The notes: generated by a model from the sequence alone, not told the origin. Numbered from the stretch's first letter, positions 52,969 through 63,955 are shown. The stretch: 64,000 nt of DNA from Aurantiacibacter arachoides (GCF_009827335.1 NZ_WTYH01000001.1:1240001-1304000), one strand, 5' to 3'. Numbers and translations: made by a program.

Positions 52969-55223
52969 TACTGGTCTCCTGAAGGACTGTATTCGAGGGT
53001 GCCGAGGCCGTCGGCCAGCCTGGCGGGATCGCGGGCAAAGCGCAGGCGGGCACGCGTGCCGCCCTGCTCGCCGGCGGCAGCGAATTGCAGGTCGCCGCCA
53101 TGCTCCTCGACGATCTTCTTGACGATGGCGAGGCCAAGGCCGGTGCCTTTCTCGCGCGTCGTAACGTAGGGCTCCATCACGTTGAGCCCGCCCTTGGGCA
53201 GGCCAATGCCGTTATCGGTCACGTCGACCTGCACGAAGTCGCCTTGGACAGAGACCTCCACCCCGATGCGCGCGCGCCAATCGGGTTCGGCATCGCGCAA
53301 ACGCACCTCGACCGCCTCGGCGGCGTTCTTGAGGACGTTGGTCATGGCCTGGCCGAACTGGTGCCGGTCACAGGCGATGGCAGGCACCGCGTCCTCGCTA
53401 GCGAAACTGTAGGCGATCTCCGGATGGGCGACTTCCTGCAGGAACAGCGACTGGCGCACCAGATCGACCGGGTCCTCCTGCCGGAAGACGGGCTTGGGCA
53501 GCCGGGCAAAGCTGGAGAATTCGTCGACCATCTTGCGCAGGTCACCGACCTGGCGGATGATGGTGCCGGTAAGCTCGCCGAACAGCTCAGCATCGGTCTC
53601 GATCTGCTTGCCGTATCGGCGCTGGAGGCGCTCGGTCGCGAGCTGAATGGGGGTAAGCGGGTTCTTGATCTCGTGCGCGATGCGGCGGGCGACATCGGAC
53701 CAGGCGGCCTGCCGCTGATCGACCAGCTGGCGGGTAATGTCCTCGAAGGTGATGACATGGCCGCCGGCGGCGGGCGAAAGCTGCACCGCCAGTGTCAGCA
53801 ATTCCCCGCCCTGGCTGTACTGGATGATCTCACTGCGCTTGCCCTCGCGCAGAAGCTGCGCGAACTGCGGCGCCACCTCCGCCAGGTCGTGTCCGACCAC
53901 CTGCCCTGCCCCATCCTCCAGCAGCAGCGCCTGGGCCGAATTGTTCATCAGGGCGATGCGCGCGTCGCCATCGACCGAGACGATCCCGGCGGTGATGGAT
54001 TCCAGCACGGCTTCCATGAAGGCGCGCCGTTCCGCCAGCTGGTGATTGGCGCCGAGCAGCTGGTCGGTCTGCCGCTCGATCTGCGCGGTCATCCGGTTGA
54101 AGGCGCGGTTGAGCAACCCGATCTCGTCCTGCCGCGCGGTGCGGCCGGATACGCGCATGGCATAGTTGCCGCTGCCGATTTCACCTGCCGCCGCCGCCAG
54201 CTCGGTCAGCGGCTTGACCTGGCGATCCGCGAACCTGAGTGCCACCCACACGGCGATGGCCACGAGTGTCAGGCTTACCAGGAACAGCGCCACGTTGAAT
54301 TGCAGCTGGAGAACGCGGGCGTTCTGCGTCAGGTCGGCGTAGGAACTGACCACGTTCTGGGCCCGGCGATACAGCAGTGCTGCGGCCGGCTGCGCATCGC
54401 GGGCGACATAAAGGTAGGCTTCGGAATCCCTGTCCAGCAGGGCCATTGCCTCGATCCGGACGTCGGACGATCGAACGACGAACTGCTCGCCGGCGAGCAG
54501 CCGCTCCGCATCGTCCGGGGTCATGCGGATCCGGCTGATGTCCTCGCTCGGATCGACGATCGCCAGGGTGCCGATCGCGCCTTCGTCGGTGCTTCGCAGG
54601 ACAGCGGCCTCGCTAAGCTCACGCTGGTAGACCTGATACGAGAACCGGTCCTCAAATACGGGGCTGGTGATCGGGTAGCTTTGCAGGACGAAGCGCATGT
54701 CGAATGCCATCGTCACGGCATTGTAGCCCACGTTGCGCTGGTTCTCCTGGTAATACCCTTCGGCCAGTTCGTTTGCGTTCTGCATCATTCCGCGCGAGTT
54801 GTCGGAGAACCAGAACTCTACGCCGGACTGGAACAGGATGGAAGCGAACACCGCCACGACCAGGGTGGGAATGGCGGCGATCAGGGAAAAGAAGAACACC
54901 AGGTTCACGTGCAGCCGGGCGCTGGTGCCGCCGGCGCGCCTGATGGCCGCACGCCGCCCCCACAGGACGACCATCCCGAGCGCGGGGATGAGAGTGCCGA
55001 GCAGCAGTGCCGCTGCCTGCTCCGACGGCATCAGCCCGTCGGCCGACGATCGCGCCGCTATGGTGAGATAGGCGGTTGCCAGCATCGCCACCAGCGTCAC
55101 CGCGCACAGGATTTCGAGCCACAGGAAAAGGTTCAGCCGCCGCGCAGCAACCTGCGTGCGTCGCCAGAAGCGCGAGCGCGTTGCTGCGGGATGGTCCGCT
55201 TTTGGAAGGGGCGTGGTCGCCAC
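52968..55223 (-). CDS. ntrY: Nitrogen-regulation sensor histidine kinase NtrY
   Basis: The 751-residue membrane kinase has N-terminal transmembrane helices with a long periplasmic sensor region between helices, a HAMP domain (PLTELAAAAGEIGSGNYAMRV), a PAS region (AVLESITAGIVSVDGD), and the kinase core with phospho-acceptor His at about 515 in [14 protein letters not shown]-box VLKNAAEAVEV and DNGIGLP, GTGLGLAIV. It starts with GTG. It phosphorylates NtrX, overlapping it by one base, and controls nitrogen and probably respiratory or envelope genes. Confidence 0.92.
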   Translation of the reverse strand: MATTPLPKADHPAATRSRFWRRTQVAARRLNLFLWLEILCAVTLVAMLATAYLTIAARSSADGLMPSEQAAALLLGTLIPALGMVVLWGRRAAIRRAGGTSARLHVNLVFFFSLIAAIPTLVVAVFASILFQSGVEFWFSDNSRGMMQNANELAEGYYQENQRNVGYNAVTMAFDMRFVLQSYPITSPVFEDRFSYQVYQRELSEAAVLRSTDEGAIGTLAIVDPSEDISRIRMTPDDAERLLAGEQFVVRSSDVRIEAMALLDRDSEAYLYVARDAQPAAALLYRRAQNVVSSYADLTQNARVLQLQFNVALFLVSLTLVAIAVWVALRFADRQVKPLTELAAAAGEIGSGNYAMRVSGRTARQDEIGLLNRAFNRMTAQIERQTDQLLGANHQLAERRAFMEAVLESITAGIVSVDGDARIALMNNSAQALLLEDGAGQVVGHDLAEVAPQFAQLLREGKRSEIIQYSQGGELLTLAVQLSPAAGGHVITFEDITRQLVDQRQAAWSDVARRIAHEIKNPLTPIQLATERLQRRYGKQIETDAELFGELTGTIIRQVGDLRKMVDEFSSFARLPKPVFRQEDPVDLVRQSLFLQEVAHPEIAYSFASEDAVPAIACDRHQFGQAMTNVLKNAAEAVEVRLRDAEPDWRARIGVEVSVQGDFVQVDVTDNGIGLPKGGLNVMEPYVTTREKGTGLGLAIVKKIVEEHGGDLQFAAAGEQGGTRARLRFARDPARLADGLGTLEYSPSGDQ

Positions 55224-55231
55224 GTTGCAGA

Positions 55232-55260
55232 CTTACAACGGCACTGTTGCCCTTTTGCAA
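55232..55260 (-). promoter_or_regulatory. Candidate sigma-70 promoter of ntrYX
   Basis: On the minus strand TTGCAA (55260-55255) and TGTAAG (55237-55232) are separated by 17 bases, each matching four of six consensus positions. A start site about 7 bases further would lie next to the GTG of ntrY, which has no ribosome site, so the ntrY mRNA may be nearly leaderless. It is weak evidence for ntrYX being transcribed apart from ntrBC. Confidence 0.35.
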
Positions 55261-55281
55261 GAGCTTTGTGACGGAAAGCTG

Positions 55282-56679
<1,398 letters not shown>

Positions 56680-56690
56680 CAACCCCTCCT

Positions 56691-57794
56691 TCAGCGCGCC
56701 ACGGGCAGATGCACGCGAAAGTGCGTCCACCCGGCCTGATGGTCGCGTTCATGACTGACCCGCCCTCCCATGTCGCGCACCAGTTTCTGCACCAGCGCAA
56801 GGCCGAGGCCCTGGCCATTGGCCTTGCTCGATACGAAGGGTTCGAAAATATGATCGGCCAGCGCCGGATCGATCCCGGGCCCGTTGTCGCTCACCTGCAC
56901 CTCGATCGGCAGCCTGACCGAACGGCCGAGCCGCATGACGCGCATGGCAAGACCGCTGGCAAAGCGCGTGCGTATCGCCACCTGCGGCGCGAATTCGTGC
57001 GGGTGCGGCAGCATGGCGGCATCGCGCGCATTGGCGAGCAGGTTGACCAGCACCTGCACCAGTGCGCCTTCGCTCGCCAGCACCAGCGGCAGGGAGGGAT
57101 CGAACTCTTCGCGCCATGTCAGGTCGGGCGCACTTGTCAGGCGGACAGTCTCCAACGCGCGGTGGACCGCGCCGTGGAGGTTGAACGGTGCCAGCGGATC
57201 GGGCCGCTCACGCCCCAGGCGCTGCATCCGGTCGATCAGCTGGGCGATGCGATCGACCTCGTCCCGGATCAGGGTGGTCAGCTTCGCCTCGCTGTCACCG
57301 GCCTTTCGGGCCAGCAGCTGCGCGGCGCCGCGAATGGCGGCAAGCGGGTTCTTTATCTCGTGCGCCAGCACCGCCGGGCCACGCAATGCGGGTCGGCGCT
57401 CCTGTTCCTCGAACCGCTCGCCCTGGCTAGCATCGGACAGGGTGACGATGCGCCAGCCCGGGTGGCTCGGCAAGGCCGACACGGTGAGGTTGACCCGCAA
57501 CCGCCTGTCACCCACCACGGCATCCAGCCCGCGCGCCACCAGCTGCGCCTCGGGATCCTCGATGCTATCGCGAAAGCGCGGCTCGGCAAGTTCGAGGCAG
57601 TCCAACAAGGCCCGCCCCGTGAAGCGCGAGGCGCTGGCACCCAGCAGGTCCTCGCCCGCCGGGTTGACCTCCCGAATGGCCATGTCGGGACCGATCAGCA
57701 GCATGGCGAAATTCAGCCCGGCGATCTGCTCGCGCGGGCCGGGAGTATCCCCGGGAAAGTCGCCGGGCGTGTTGCCGGGGGTTTTCGCGTTCAC
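56691..57794 (-). CDS. ntrB: Nitrogen regulation sensor kinase NtrB (NR(II))
   Basis: The 367-residue soluble kinase controls NtrC in response to PII. It has a PAS-like N-terminal domain ([27 protein letters not shown]), phospho-acceptor His145 in [20 protein letters not shown]-box [11 protein letters not shown], and DNGPGIDP and [12 protein letters not shown] 57794 overlaps the dusB stop as GTGA; upstream sequence in this frame is shadow. The first 20 residues are an unusual Pro/Gly/Thr-rich repeat. It is translated after dusB and before ntrC. Confidence 0.93.
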   Translation of the reverse strand: MNAKTPGNTPGDFPGDTPGPREQIAGLNFAMLLIGPDMAIREVNPAGEDLLGASASRFTGRALLDCLELAEPRFRDSIEDPEAQLVARGLDAVVGDRRLRVNLTVSALPSHPGWRIVTLSDASQGERFEEQERRPALRGPAVLAHEIKNPLAAIRGAAQLLARKAGDSEAKLTTLIRDEVDRIAQLIDRMQRLGRERPDPLAPFNLHGAVHRALETVRLTSAPDLTWREEFDPSLPLVLASEGALVQVLVNLLANARDAAMLPHPHEFAPQVAIRTRFASGLAMRVMRLGRSVRLPIEVQVSDNGPGIDPALADHIFEPFVSSKANGQGLGLALVQKLVRDMGGRVSHERDHQAGWTHFRVHLPVAR

Positions 57795-58831
57795 GCTGCC
57801 TGGCGTGCCGGGGCGGGGTCTGCCGGGCGCACGATGAGGGGCTCGTAGAACCGTTCGAGTTCGTCCAGCACGACACGCGCGTCGTCGATGAAGTTCACCT
57901 TGTTGCGGAAATCGGCGCTGCCGTGCAGGCCCTTGGTGTACCAGCCCAGATGCTTGCGGGCGATCTTGACGCCCACATCCTCGCCGTAATGCGCCAGCAT
58001 ACCCTGATAGTGCTCTATCAGCGTGGCATACTGTTCGGCCAGGCCGGGGCTCTCGAGCTGCTGGCCGGTCTGCCACCAGTGCATGATTTGGCCCAGCAGC
58101 CACGGCCGACCATAGGCACCCCTTCCGATCATCAGTCCGTCAGCGCCCGACTGGTCGAGCGCGGCGGCGGCATCGGCTACCGAGCAGATATCGCCGTTGA
58201 CGATGACGGGAATGGTCACCGCGTCTTTCACCCTGCGTACGAAACCCCAGTCCGCGCTGCCCTTGTACATCTGGTTGCGCGTGCGGCCATGCACGGCGAC
58301 GAGCTGAATGCCCAAGTCTTGCGCGATGCGCGCAAGTTCGGGTGCGTTCAGGCTGTCGTGGTCCCACCCCATGCGCATCTTGACGGTGACCGGCACCTTC
58401 ACCGCGCTGACCGTCGCCTCCATCAGCCTGATCGCCAGCGGCACCTCGCGCATCAGCGCGCTGCCGGCGAACTGGCCCACGACCTTGCGCACAGGACAGC
58501 CGAAGTTGATGTCGATTATCGCCGCGCCATTGGCTTCCTGGATCCGCGCCGCATCGGCCATCGACACAGGATCGCACCCGACGAGTTGCATCGACACCGG
58601 CTCCTCGGTCGGATGCCATTCGGCTTTCTGGACCGACACCCGCGTCTCGCGGATCGCCGCCTCGCTGGCGATCATCTCCGTCACGTTGAGCCCGCTGCCA
58701 TAGCGGCGCACCAGCGTGCGAAACGGCAGGTCGGTGACCCCCGTCATGGGCGCAAGGACGACGGGCGCGGCAATGCGCACCGGGCCGATGGCGATGGGCT
58801 TCATGGCAGGGGGGGGTGCAAGGTCGGTCAT
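57791..58831 (-). CDS. dusB: tRNA-dihydrouridine synthase B (NifR3)
   Basis: DusB reduces uridine in tRNA D-loops using FMN and NADPH. The 346-residue TIM barrel has [15 protein letters not shown], catalytic Cys112 in [19 protein letters not shown] and [13 protein letters not shown]. The first codons run through a tract of eight C, with a second ATG (MKPIAIGP) just after it at residue 10. The dusB-ntrB-ntrC operon is conserved and explains the old name nifR3. It is divergent from ispDF. Confidence 0.93.
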   Translation of the reverse strand: MTDLAPPPAMKPIAIGPVRIAAPVVLAPMTGVTDLPFRTLVRRYGSGLNVTEMIASEAAIRETRVSVQKAEWHPTEEPVSMQLVGCDPVSMADAARIQEANGAAIIDINFGCPVRKVVGQFAGSALMREVPLAIRLMEATVSAVKVPVTVKMRMGWDHDSLNAPELARIAQDLGIQLVAVHGRTRNQMYKGSADWGFVRRVKDAVTIPVIVNGDICSVADAAAALDQSGADGLMIGRGAYGRPWLLGQIMHWWQTGQQLESPGLAEQYATLIEHYQGMLAHYGEDVGVKIARKHLGWYTKGLHGSADFRNKVNFIDDARVVLDELERFYEPLIVRPADPAPARQAA

Positions 58832-58855
58832 ACGGGTGCCTAAAATATGGGCAGG

Positions 58856-58884
58856 CGCATAGTGGATTGCTTGGTGGACCTCAA
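58856..58884 (-). promoter_or_regulatory. Candidate sigma-70 promoter of dusB-ntrBC
   Basis: On the minus strand TTGAGG (58884-58879) and TATGCG (58861-58856) are 17 bases apart. The expected start would leave a leader of about 18 bases before the dusB ATG. The match is partial, and the same 73-base gap must also hold the ispDF promoter. Confidence 0.4.
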
Positions 58885-58904
58885 GCGGCTAGCGCACCAG
58901 CCCG

Positions 58905-60056
58905 ATGGTGGACGCCCCCCTCCCCCCCTTTACCGCGATCATCGTCGCTGCCGGCCAGGGCCTGCGTGCCGGGCAACCGTTCCCCAAGCAATTCGCATCG
59001 TGGCGCGGGAAGCCGCTGGTCCGACATGCTGCAGAGGCGCTGCCCGGGGCGGATCGGATCATCGTGGCGATACCTGCAGGCGCGGAAGACATTGCCTCGC
59101 AAGCCTTGGCGGGATTGCCCCGTATCACGTTGATAACCGGAGGGGAAACGCGCCAGGAGAGTGTTCTGCGCGCGCTGGAAGCAATCGAAGGGCAAGCGCC
59201 CGAACGTGTGCTGATCCACGATGCCGCGCGGCCCGATCTGCCGGCCGAGGTCATCGTGCGCCTGCTCGCCGGATTGGACCGCAATGCCGGCGCCATCCCC
59301 GTCCTTCCAGTCGTCGATTCGATGATTACGGCGGCAGGCGACATGATGCTCGGCGACGCGCAGCGGGAGACGCTGCGCCGTGTGCAGACCCCCCAGGCCT
59401 TTCGCTTTGCCGATATACTCGCTGCGCACCGATCATGGAACGGTCCCGCCGATGCTGGCGACGATGCGCAGGTGCTGCGCGCCGCAAATCGCGATGTCGT
59501 GTTAGTCGAGGGCCATGAACGATTGAAAAAGCTGACTTTTGCAGAAGACTTCGTGGCCAACACGCTCTCTCCGCCCGCCGTGCGGACCGGCACCGGTTTT
59601 GACGTCCACCGTCTGGTCGCAGGCGAAGACCTTTGGCTGTGCGGTGTGAAGATCGATCACGACAAGGGCTTGGCCGGACACTCGGACGCCGACGTCGGCC
59701 TTCATGCCGTGGTCGATGCGATCCTGGGGGCCTGCGCGCGCGGCGATATCGGCCAGCATTTCCCGCCAAGCGATCCGCGCTGGAAGGGTGCGCCCTCGGC
59801 TCGGTTCGTCGAACACGCGGTAGCGCTGGCTGCGGAAGCAGGATGGCAGGTCGGCAATGTCGACCTCACCCTGATCTGCGAGGCGCCGAAAATCGGCCCG
59901 CATCGCGAGGCCATGCAGGTCCGCCTCGCACAGTTGCTGGGCGTCGCGCTTGATTGCGTCAGCGTAAAGGCCACCACCACTGAACGCCTCGGCTTCACCG
60001 GACGCGGCGAGGGCATTGCCGCGCAGGCCGTGGCCACGTTGACGCGCATCCCATGA
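58905..60056 (+). CDS. ispDF: Bifunctional IspDF (MEP cytidylyltransferase / MECDP synthase)
   Basis: The enzyme makes two steps of the non-mevalonate isoprenoid pathway. Residues 1-220 are IspD ([39 protein letters not shown]), and residues about 226-383 are IspF ([35 protein letters not shown], and [24 protein letters not shown]). The two parts are a single 383-residue chain, a fusion known in many alphaproteobacteria. pncC overlaps its end by ATGA. Runs of C (six and seven) lie in codons 4-8. Confidence 0.95.
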   Translation: MVDAPLPPFTAIIVAAGQGLRAGQPFPKQFASWRGKPLVRHAAEALPGADRIIVAIPAGAEDIASQALAGLPRITLITGGETRQESVLRALEAIEGQAPERVLIHDAARPDLPAEVIVRLLAGLDRNAGAIPVLPVVDSMITAAGDMMLGDAQRETLRRVQTPQAFRFADILAAHRSWNGPADAGDDAQVLRAANRDVVLVEGHERLKKLTFAEDFVANTLSPPAVRTGTGFDVHRLVAGEDLWLCGVKIDHDKGLAGHSDADVGLHAVVDAILGACARGDIGQHFPPSDPRWKGAPSARFVEHAVALAAEAGWQVGNVDLTLICEAPKIGPHREAMQVRLAQLLGVALDCVSVKATTTERLGFTGRGEGIAAQAVATLTRIP

Positions 60057-60559
60057 GCGAGACGCCTTCCTCGCTCCTGCCGGCAGAAATCTGCGCACTC
60101 GCCTACCGCGTGATTGCCGAGAACCGCGAGGCGGGGCGCACCATTGCGCTGGCGGAAAGCTGCACCGGGGGACTTGTCGCCGCAGCGCTGACCGAAGTGC
60201 CCGGCAGTTCCGCGGTGCTCGATCGGGGCTGGGTCACCTACTCCAATGCCGCCAAGCAAGCCGAGCTTGGCGTGCCGCGCGATATCATCGACGCATTCGG
60301 TGCAGTGTCCGTGGCGTGCGTCTACGCCATGGCCCAAGGGGCGCTGGCAAACAGCGGTGCGGACGTGGCCGTGGCAATCAGCGGGATTGCCGGGCCCGAT
60401 GGCGGCTCCGAACTCAAGCCGGTGGGCACCGTGGTCTTCGGCAAGGCCGTGCGCGGCGAGGATGCCCCGACGGCAGACGAAAAGCTTTTCGCAGGCGAGG
60501 ACCGCGCTGGCGTGCGCTTTCAGGCCACGCTGTGCGCGCTTGAACTGCTCTTGCCGTAG
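60053..60559 (+). CDS. pncC: CinA C-terminal-type nicotinamide-nucleotide amidase (PncC)
   Basis: The 168-residue protein is the stand-alone C-terminal CinA domain, an NMN amidohydrolase in pyridine nucleotide recycling. It has [40 protein letters not shown], the family signature, and [22 protein letters not shown] overlaps the ispDF stop (ATGA). Its last 40 bases overlap the end of ratA on the other strand. Confidence 0.9.
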   Translation: MSETPSSLLPAEICALAYRVIAENREAGRTIALAESCTGGLVAAALTEVPGSSAVLDRGWVTYSNAAKQAELGVPRDIIDAFGAVSVACVYAMAQGALANSGADVAVAISGIAGPDGGSELKPVGTVVFGKAVRGEDAPTADEKLFAGEDRAGVRFQATLCALELLLP

Positions 60560-61002
60560 AGCTCCTCGGCGCGGGCCTCGAACGCGTTGACCATCTTGCG
60601 GAAAGCCCGGTCGATATACTGGCCGGCCAGGGTTTCGAACATGATGTTCTTGAAGGCGAAGTCGACGCGAAAGTCGATCTCGCAACACCCCTCGCCGCCG
60701 CCGTCGCATTCGCCCGGCGTGTCCCGGAATGTCCAGTTGTTGTCGAGATCGCGCAGCGGCCCGTCGACATAGTGGACGTTGATGGTGCGCGGGCGATCCT
60801 TGATGACCCGGCTGGTGAACTTTTCGCGCAGGGCCTTGAAGCCCACCAGCATGTCGGCCGTCATTTCCGTGTCGCTGTCCTGGCGCACGCGCGTGGCAAC
60901 GACCCACGGCAGGAACTCGGGATAGCGATCCACATCAGCGACGAGGTCGAACATCTGCTGCGCGCTGTAGGGCAGGCGCCGGGTCTCGTGGATCTTGGGC
61001 AT
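60520..61002 (-). CDS. RatA/COQ10-type START-fold protein
   Basis: The 160-residue protein has the polyketide-cyclase/START fold shared by RatA and mitochondrial COQ10: LPYSAQQMFDLVADVDRYPEFLPWV, FKALREKFTSRV, and FRVDFAFKNIMFE followed by [17 protein letters not shown]. In many bacteria the family is a ubiquinone chaperone rather than a toxin. It shares one base with lipA (TGATG), so the two are a unit, and overlaps the end of the convergent pncC by 40 bases. Confidence 0.88.
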   Translation of the reverse strand: MPKIHETRRLPYSAQQMFDLVADVDRYPEFLPWVVATRVRQDSDTEMTADMLVGFKALREKFTSRVIKDRPRTINVHYVDGPLRDLDNNWTFRDTPGECDGGGEGCCEIDFRVDFAFKNIMFETLAGQYIDRAFRKMVNAFEARAEELYGKSSSSAHSVA

Positions 61003-61961
61003 CAGGCCTGCTTGGCGACCTTCGGCGCGGCAGCTTTCGCCAGCTTCGCCTCGCGCGCTAGGCGCATCTTGGCGAAATCATCGCCCGCGTGATAGCTCGA
61101 CCGGGTGAGCGGGCTGGCCGCGACTTGCAGAAAGCCCTTCGCGCGCGCAATCGAACCGAAGGCATCGAAAGCCTGCGGGGTGACGAAATCCTCTACCCTG
61201 GCGTGCTTCGGCGTGGGCTGAAGATACTGCCCCATGGTGATGAAATCGACATCCGCGCTGCGCATGTCGTCCATCACCTGGTGGACCTCCAGGCGCTGCT
61301 CTCCCAGGCCAAGCATGATGCCGGACTTGGTGAAGATCAGCGGATCGTGGCTCTTCACCTCTTCCAGCAGCCGAAGCGAGGCGTAATACCGCGCGCCGGG
61401 GCGGATGGTCGGGTACAGCCTTGGGACGGTTTCGAGGTTATGATTGTAAACGTCCGGCCCGGCTTCACAAATCGCCTCTACGGCGGGGCGCATCTTGTTG
61501 CGGAAGTCCGGCGTCAGGATCTCGATGGTGGTGCCCGGGGTCTCCCGCCGCAGGGCCTGGATGACCTTGACGAACTGGCTCGCGCCGCCATCGGGCAGGT
61601 CGTCCCGGTCGACGCTGGTGATGACGATGTGTTGCAGGCCCATCTTGCCCGCCGCCACCGCGACGTTGTCCGGCTCCAGCAGATCGACGATGCGCGGCAT
61701 CCCGGTCTTGACGTTGCAGAACGCGCAGGCGCGCGTACACACGTCGCCCAGGATCATCACCGTCGCGTGCTTCTTCGTCCAGCATTCGCCGATGTTCGGG
61801 CAGGCCGCTTCCTCGCACACGGTATTGAGGTTGAGGTCGCGCATCAGCTTGCGCGTCTCGTGATAGCCGGGGCTGGTCGGCGCCTTGACGCGGATCCAGT
61901 CCGGCTTGCGCTGGCGAGCGGGGCGCTCTTCGGGCTGCGGAGGCGAGGACAGGTCGTTCAT
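61002..61961 (-). CDS. lipA: Lipoyl synthase
   Basis: LipA inserts two sulfurs into octanoyl-E2 or octanoyl-GcvH, making the cofactor that pdhC needs. The 319-residue radical SAM enzyme has the auxiliary cluster cysteines 49, 54 and 60 ([12 protein letters not shown]) and the radical SAM cysteines 75, 79 and 82 (CTRACAFC), and a C-terminal RSSYHAGD with the serine ligand. ATG 61961 is chosen because residues before it in frame are atypical. It is divergent from the carbonic anhydrase. Confidence 0.95.
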   Translation of the reverse strand: MNDLSSPPQPEERPARQRKPDWIRVKAPTSPGYHETRKLMRDLNLNTVCEEAACPNIGECWTKKHATVMILGDVCTRACAFCNVKTGMPRIVDLLEPDNVAVAAGKMGLQHIVITSVDRDDLPDGGASQFVKVIQALRRETPGTTIEILTPDFRNKMRPAVEAICEAGPDVYNHNLETVPRLYPTIRPGARYYASLRLLEEVKSHDPLIFTKSGIMLGLGEQRLEVHQVMDDMRSADVDFITMGQYLQPTPKHARVEDFVTPQAFDAFGSIARAKGFLQVAASPLTRSSYHAGDDFAKMRLAREAKLAKAAAPKVAKQA

Positions 61962-62025
61962 TTCGCGTGCCCACTTAGTGCTCCCCCTTGCCACTGGCAA
62001 TGCCGCGCGGCAGAGGCTTTGGACC

Positions 62026-62676
62026 ATGATCGAACACGACACCCCGATGAGCGGCCTTCTCGAAGGCTACCGACGTTTCCGCGACGGCCACTGGGCCGAG
62101 GAACGCGAACGCTGGAGCGCACTGGCTGAGGGCCAGTCACCAAGGACGATGGTGATCTCCTGCTCAGACAGCCGGGTGGACCCGTCGCAGATTTTCGATG
62201 TGGCGCCGGGCGAACTGTTCGTGGTCCGCAACGTTGCAGCACTCGTGCCGCCGTTCGAGACCTCGCCCGGCCAGCACGGCGTTTCGGCCGCCCTCGAATT
62301 CGCGGTGCAGTTCCTGAAAGTGCAACAGGTCGTTGTCCTGGGCCATGGGATGTGCGGCGGGTGCCAGGCGGCGCTGACGCAGGACCTGCACGGTAGTGCG
62401 CTGGGCGAAGGCGGTTTCGTGGCGAAGTGGATCGACATGCTGGATATCGTCCGCGATCCCATCGCTGCCGAGCTTGGCACGACCGGTCGCCCGGCAGAGC
62501 GCGCGATGGAGATGGCGGCCGTAAAGGTCAGCCTGGCAAACCTGCGCACCTTTCCCTGCATCCAGGAAAAGGAGCCGACCGGCCAGATCGCGTTGCGCGG
62601 TGCCTACTTCGCGATTTCCGACGGTGCGCTCCATCTTTTGGACGAGGAAACCGGCGAATTCGCGCCCGCGGGTTGA
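62026..62676 (+). CDS. Beta-class carbonic anhydrase
   Basis: The 216-residue enzyme interconverts CO2 and bicarbonate. It has the zinc ligands Cys46 and Asp48 in [13 protein letters not shown], and His107 and Cys110 in [12 protein letters not shown], the complete beta-class set. ATG 62026 is listed; ATG 62047 ([11 protein letters not shown]) is a good alternative. No signal peptide is visible, so it acts in the cytoplasm. It stands divergent from lipA with a 64-base gap. Confidence 0.92.
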   Translation: MIEHDTPMSGLLEGYRRFRDGHWAEERERWSALAEGQSPRTMVISCSDSRVDPSQIFDVAPGELFVVRNVAALVPPFETSPGQHGVSAALEFAVQFLKVQQVVVLGHGMCGGCQAALTQDLHGSALGEGGFVAKWIDMLDIVRDPIAAELGTTGRPAERAMEMAAVKVSLANLRTFPCIQEKEPTGQIALRGAYFAISDGALHLLDEETGEFAPAG

Positions 62677-62746
62677 CCTTTGGTTGCTGGACCGGCATTG
62701 TTGCGAACCATTCGCAATATATGTCAGACAGCCTGAGGTTTTCCCA

Positions 62747-63247
62747 ATGCGCAAGTTGATCGTTTCCGCCGCCCTCGCCCCTACCGTGCTGGCGCTCGCC
62801 GCCTGCAACGATGCCCCCGAAACCACGATGGAAGATCGCGTCGAGGCGAACAGCATCGATGTGCCCGAGGCAACCGAAGCGGCTGGCGTCATGGATGCCA
62901 GCACCGTCACCGCGGCGCAGTTGACGGCTGCCGGGGTCTCGCAGGACGCTGCCGACGCCATCGTCGCCGGCCAGCCCTACGCCAACGTCGTCGCTTTCAA
63001 CGAGGTGCTGATGCAGTCCATGACCGAGGAGGAGGCCGCTGCCCTGCGGGCCAACGTGTTCGTCCCGGTCAACCTCAACGCGGCCACCCCCGAGGAACTG
63101 GCACTGATCCCCGGCATCGACGACCGGATGATCCACGAATTCGAGGAATACGTCCCTTACGCCGACATGGCGGAATTTGATCGGGAGATCGGCAAGTACG
63201 TCGATGCGGACGAGGTCGCCCGCTATCGCCAATACGTCACGCTCTGA
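62747..63247 (+). CDS. Lipoprotein with ComEA-like helix-hairpin-helix segment
   Basis: The 166-residue protein has a lipobox LAAC (Cys20), an acidic linker, and a C-terminal region in which VNLNAATPEELALIPGIDDRMIHEFEEYVPYADMAEF matches the helix-hairpin-helix form of ComEA-like proteins. A weaker copy lies before it at about residues 52-90 (VTAAQLTAAGVSQDAADAIVAG). DNA binding is possible but the lipid anchor places it in the envelope; a role in structure or binding is an inference. It ends inside a 15-base tandem repeat. Confidence 0.75.
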   Translation: MRKLIVSAALAPTVLALAACNDAPETTMEDRVEANSIDVPEATEAAGVMDASTVTAAQLTAAGVSQDAADAIVAGQPYANVVAFNEVLMQSMTEEEAAALRANVFVPVNLNAATPEELALIPGIDDRMIHEFEEYVPYADMAEFDREIGKYVDADEVARYRQYVTL

Positions 63248-63277
63248 TACGTCACGCCCTGCTGCGTCACGTCCTGG
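63233..63277. repeat. Three tandem copies of a 15-base unit across two convergent stops
   Basis: The units are TACGTCACGCTCTGA (63233), TACGTCACGCCCTGC (63248) and TGCGTCACGTCCTGG (63263), a perfect 15-base period with drift. The first unit includes the stop codon of the HhH lipoprotein and the third the stop of msrQ. Such short repeats can arise by slippage. Confidence 0.7.
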
Positions 63278-63848
63278 CGCGGCGGCGGAGCGCAATTCGC
63301 GCGATCCAGATGGCGGCGAGCATCCCGATGTGGATGTACGCCGTCATCGGATCGAACGCGGTCAGCGCCCAGTGCACGAAGGTCAGCACGGCGGCGGGGT
63401 AGACGAGCCGGTGCAACCGCTTCCAGTTGCGTTTCAGACGCCGCATCGCGCCATCGTTCGACGTTACGGCAAGTGGCACGAACAGGGCAAAGGCCAGCCA
63501 CCCCGTCAGATATTGCAGTTCGCCCGCTTCGGAGAAGACGCGGGCGAACGCCTGTTTCTGCCATAGATAAAGGAGAAGGTGTCCCAGCGCGTAGACGAAA
63601 CTGGCCACGCCGAGGTCGCGCCGCCGGCGCACCAGGAACTGGGTGATTGCATTGCGGCGGAAGGCGAGCCGGATCGGCGTTACCGCCAGCGTCACCAGCA
63701 ACAGCCACGCCGACCAGTCGCCGGTGTCACCGATTGCGTGCCCGTATCCATAGGCCTCCGGCGTCGCCAACCAGCGCCAGGCCATCCACAGGCCCGGCAA
63801 GGCGAGAACGAGCCAGAGCAGCGGACGGGTCGATCGGGCAGAGTCCAT
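63267..63848 (-). CDS. msrQ: Protein-methionine-sulfoxide reductase heme subunit MsrQ
   Basis: MsrQ is a heme b membrane protein that feeds electrons to the periplasmic methionine-sulfoxide reductase MsrP. The 193-residue protein has six hydrophobic helices, with LGVASFVYALGHLLLYLW (heme His), KRNWKRLHRLVYPAAVLTFVHWAL (two further His), and a basic C-terminus. Ferric-reductase-like fold and length agree with the family. msrP is not in the window. Confidence 0.88.
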   Translation of the reverse strand: MDSARSTRPLLWLVLALPGLWMAWRWLATPEAYGYGHAIGDTGDWSAWLLLVTLAVTPIRLAFRRNAITQFLVRRRRDLGVASFVYALGHLLLYLWQKQAFARVFSEAGELQYLTGWLAFALFVPLAVTSNDGAMRRLKRNWKRLHRLVYPAAVLTFVHWALTAFDPMTAYIHIGMLAAIWIARIALRRRART

Positions 63849-63873
63849 ATTTCACGCCCTGCCCTGCCTCAAT

Positions 63874-63924
63874 CGCACTTGGCAAGCCGAAGTGCGAAAG
63901 CGGCACGGCGGACTGCGGCTTGCC
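63874..63924. promoter_or_regulatory. Two mutually exclusive hairpins in divergent intergenic region
   Basis: CGCACTT (63874-63880) pairs with AAGTGCG (63890-63896) around GGCAAGCCG. The same GGCAAGCCG (63881-63889) also pairs with CGGCTTGCC (63916-63924), enclosing a small GTGC/GCAC stem. Only one of the two can form at a time. It lies between msrQ and the next gene, so it could act as a leader switch for either or as an operator. Confidence 0.5.
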
Positions 63925-63955
63925 TTAGGTCGCGCTCGCGGCCATCAATGCCGCC

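Noticed and set aside
58832..58904. Sigma-54 promoter before dusB-ntrBC
   Set aside because: GG and GC appear with the right spacing, but the TTGC of the -12 box is not formed; a sigma-70-like site fits slightly better.
60520..61002. RatA as part of a toxin-antitoxin system
   Set aside because: No antitoxin partner lies next to it, and the neighbour is lipA. A COQ10-like housekeeping role is more likely.
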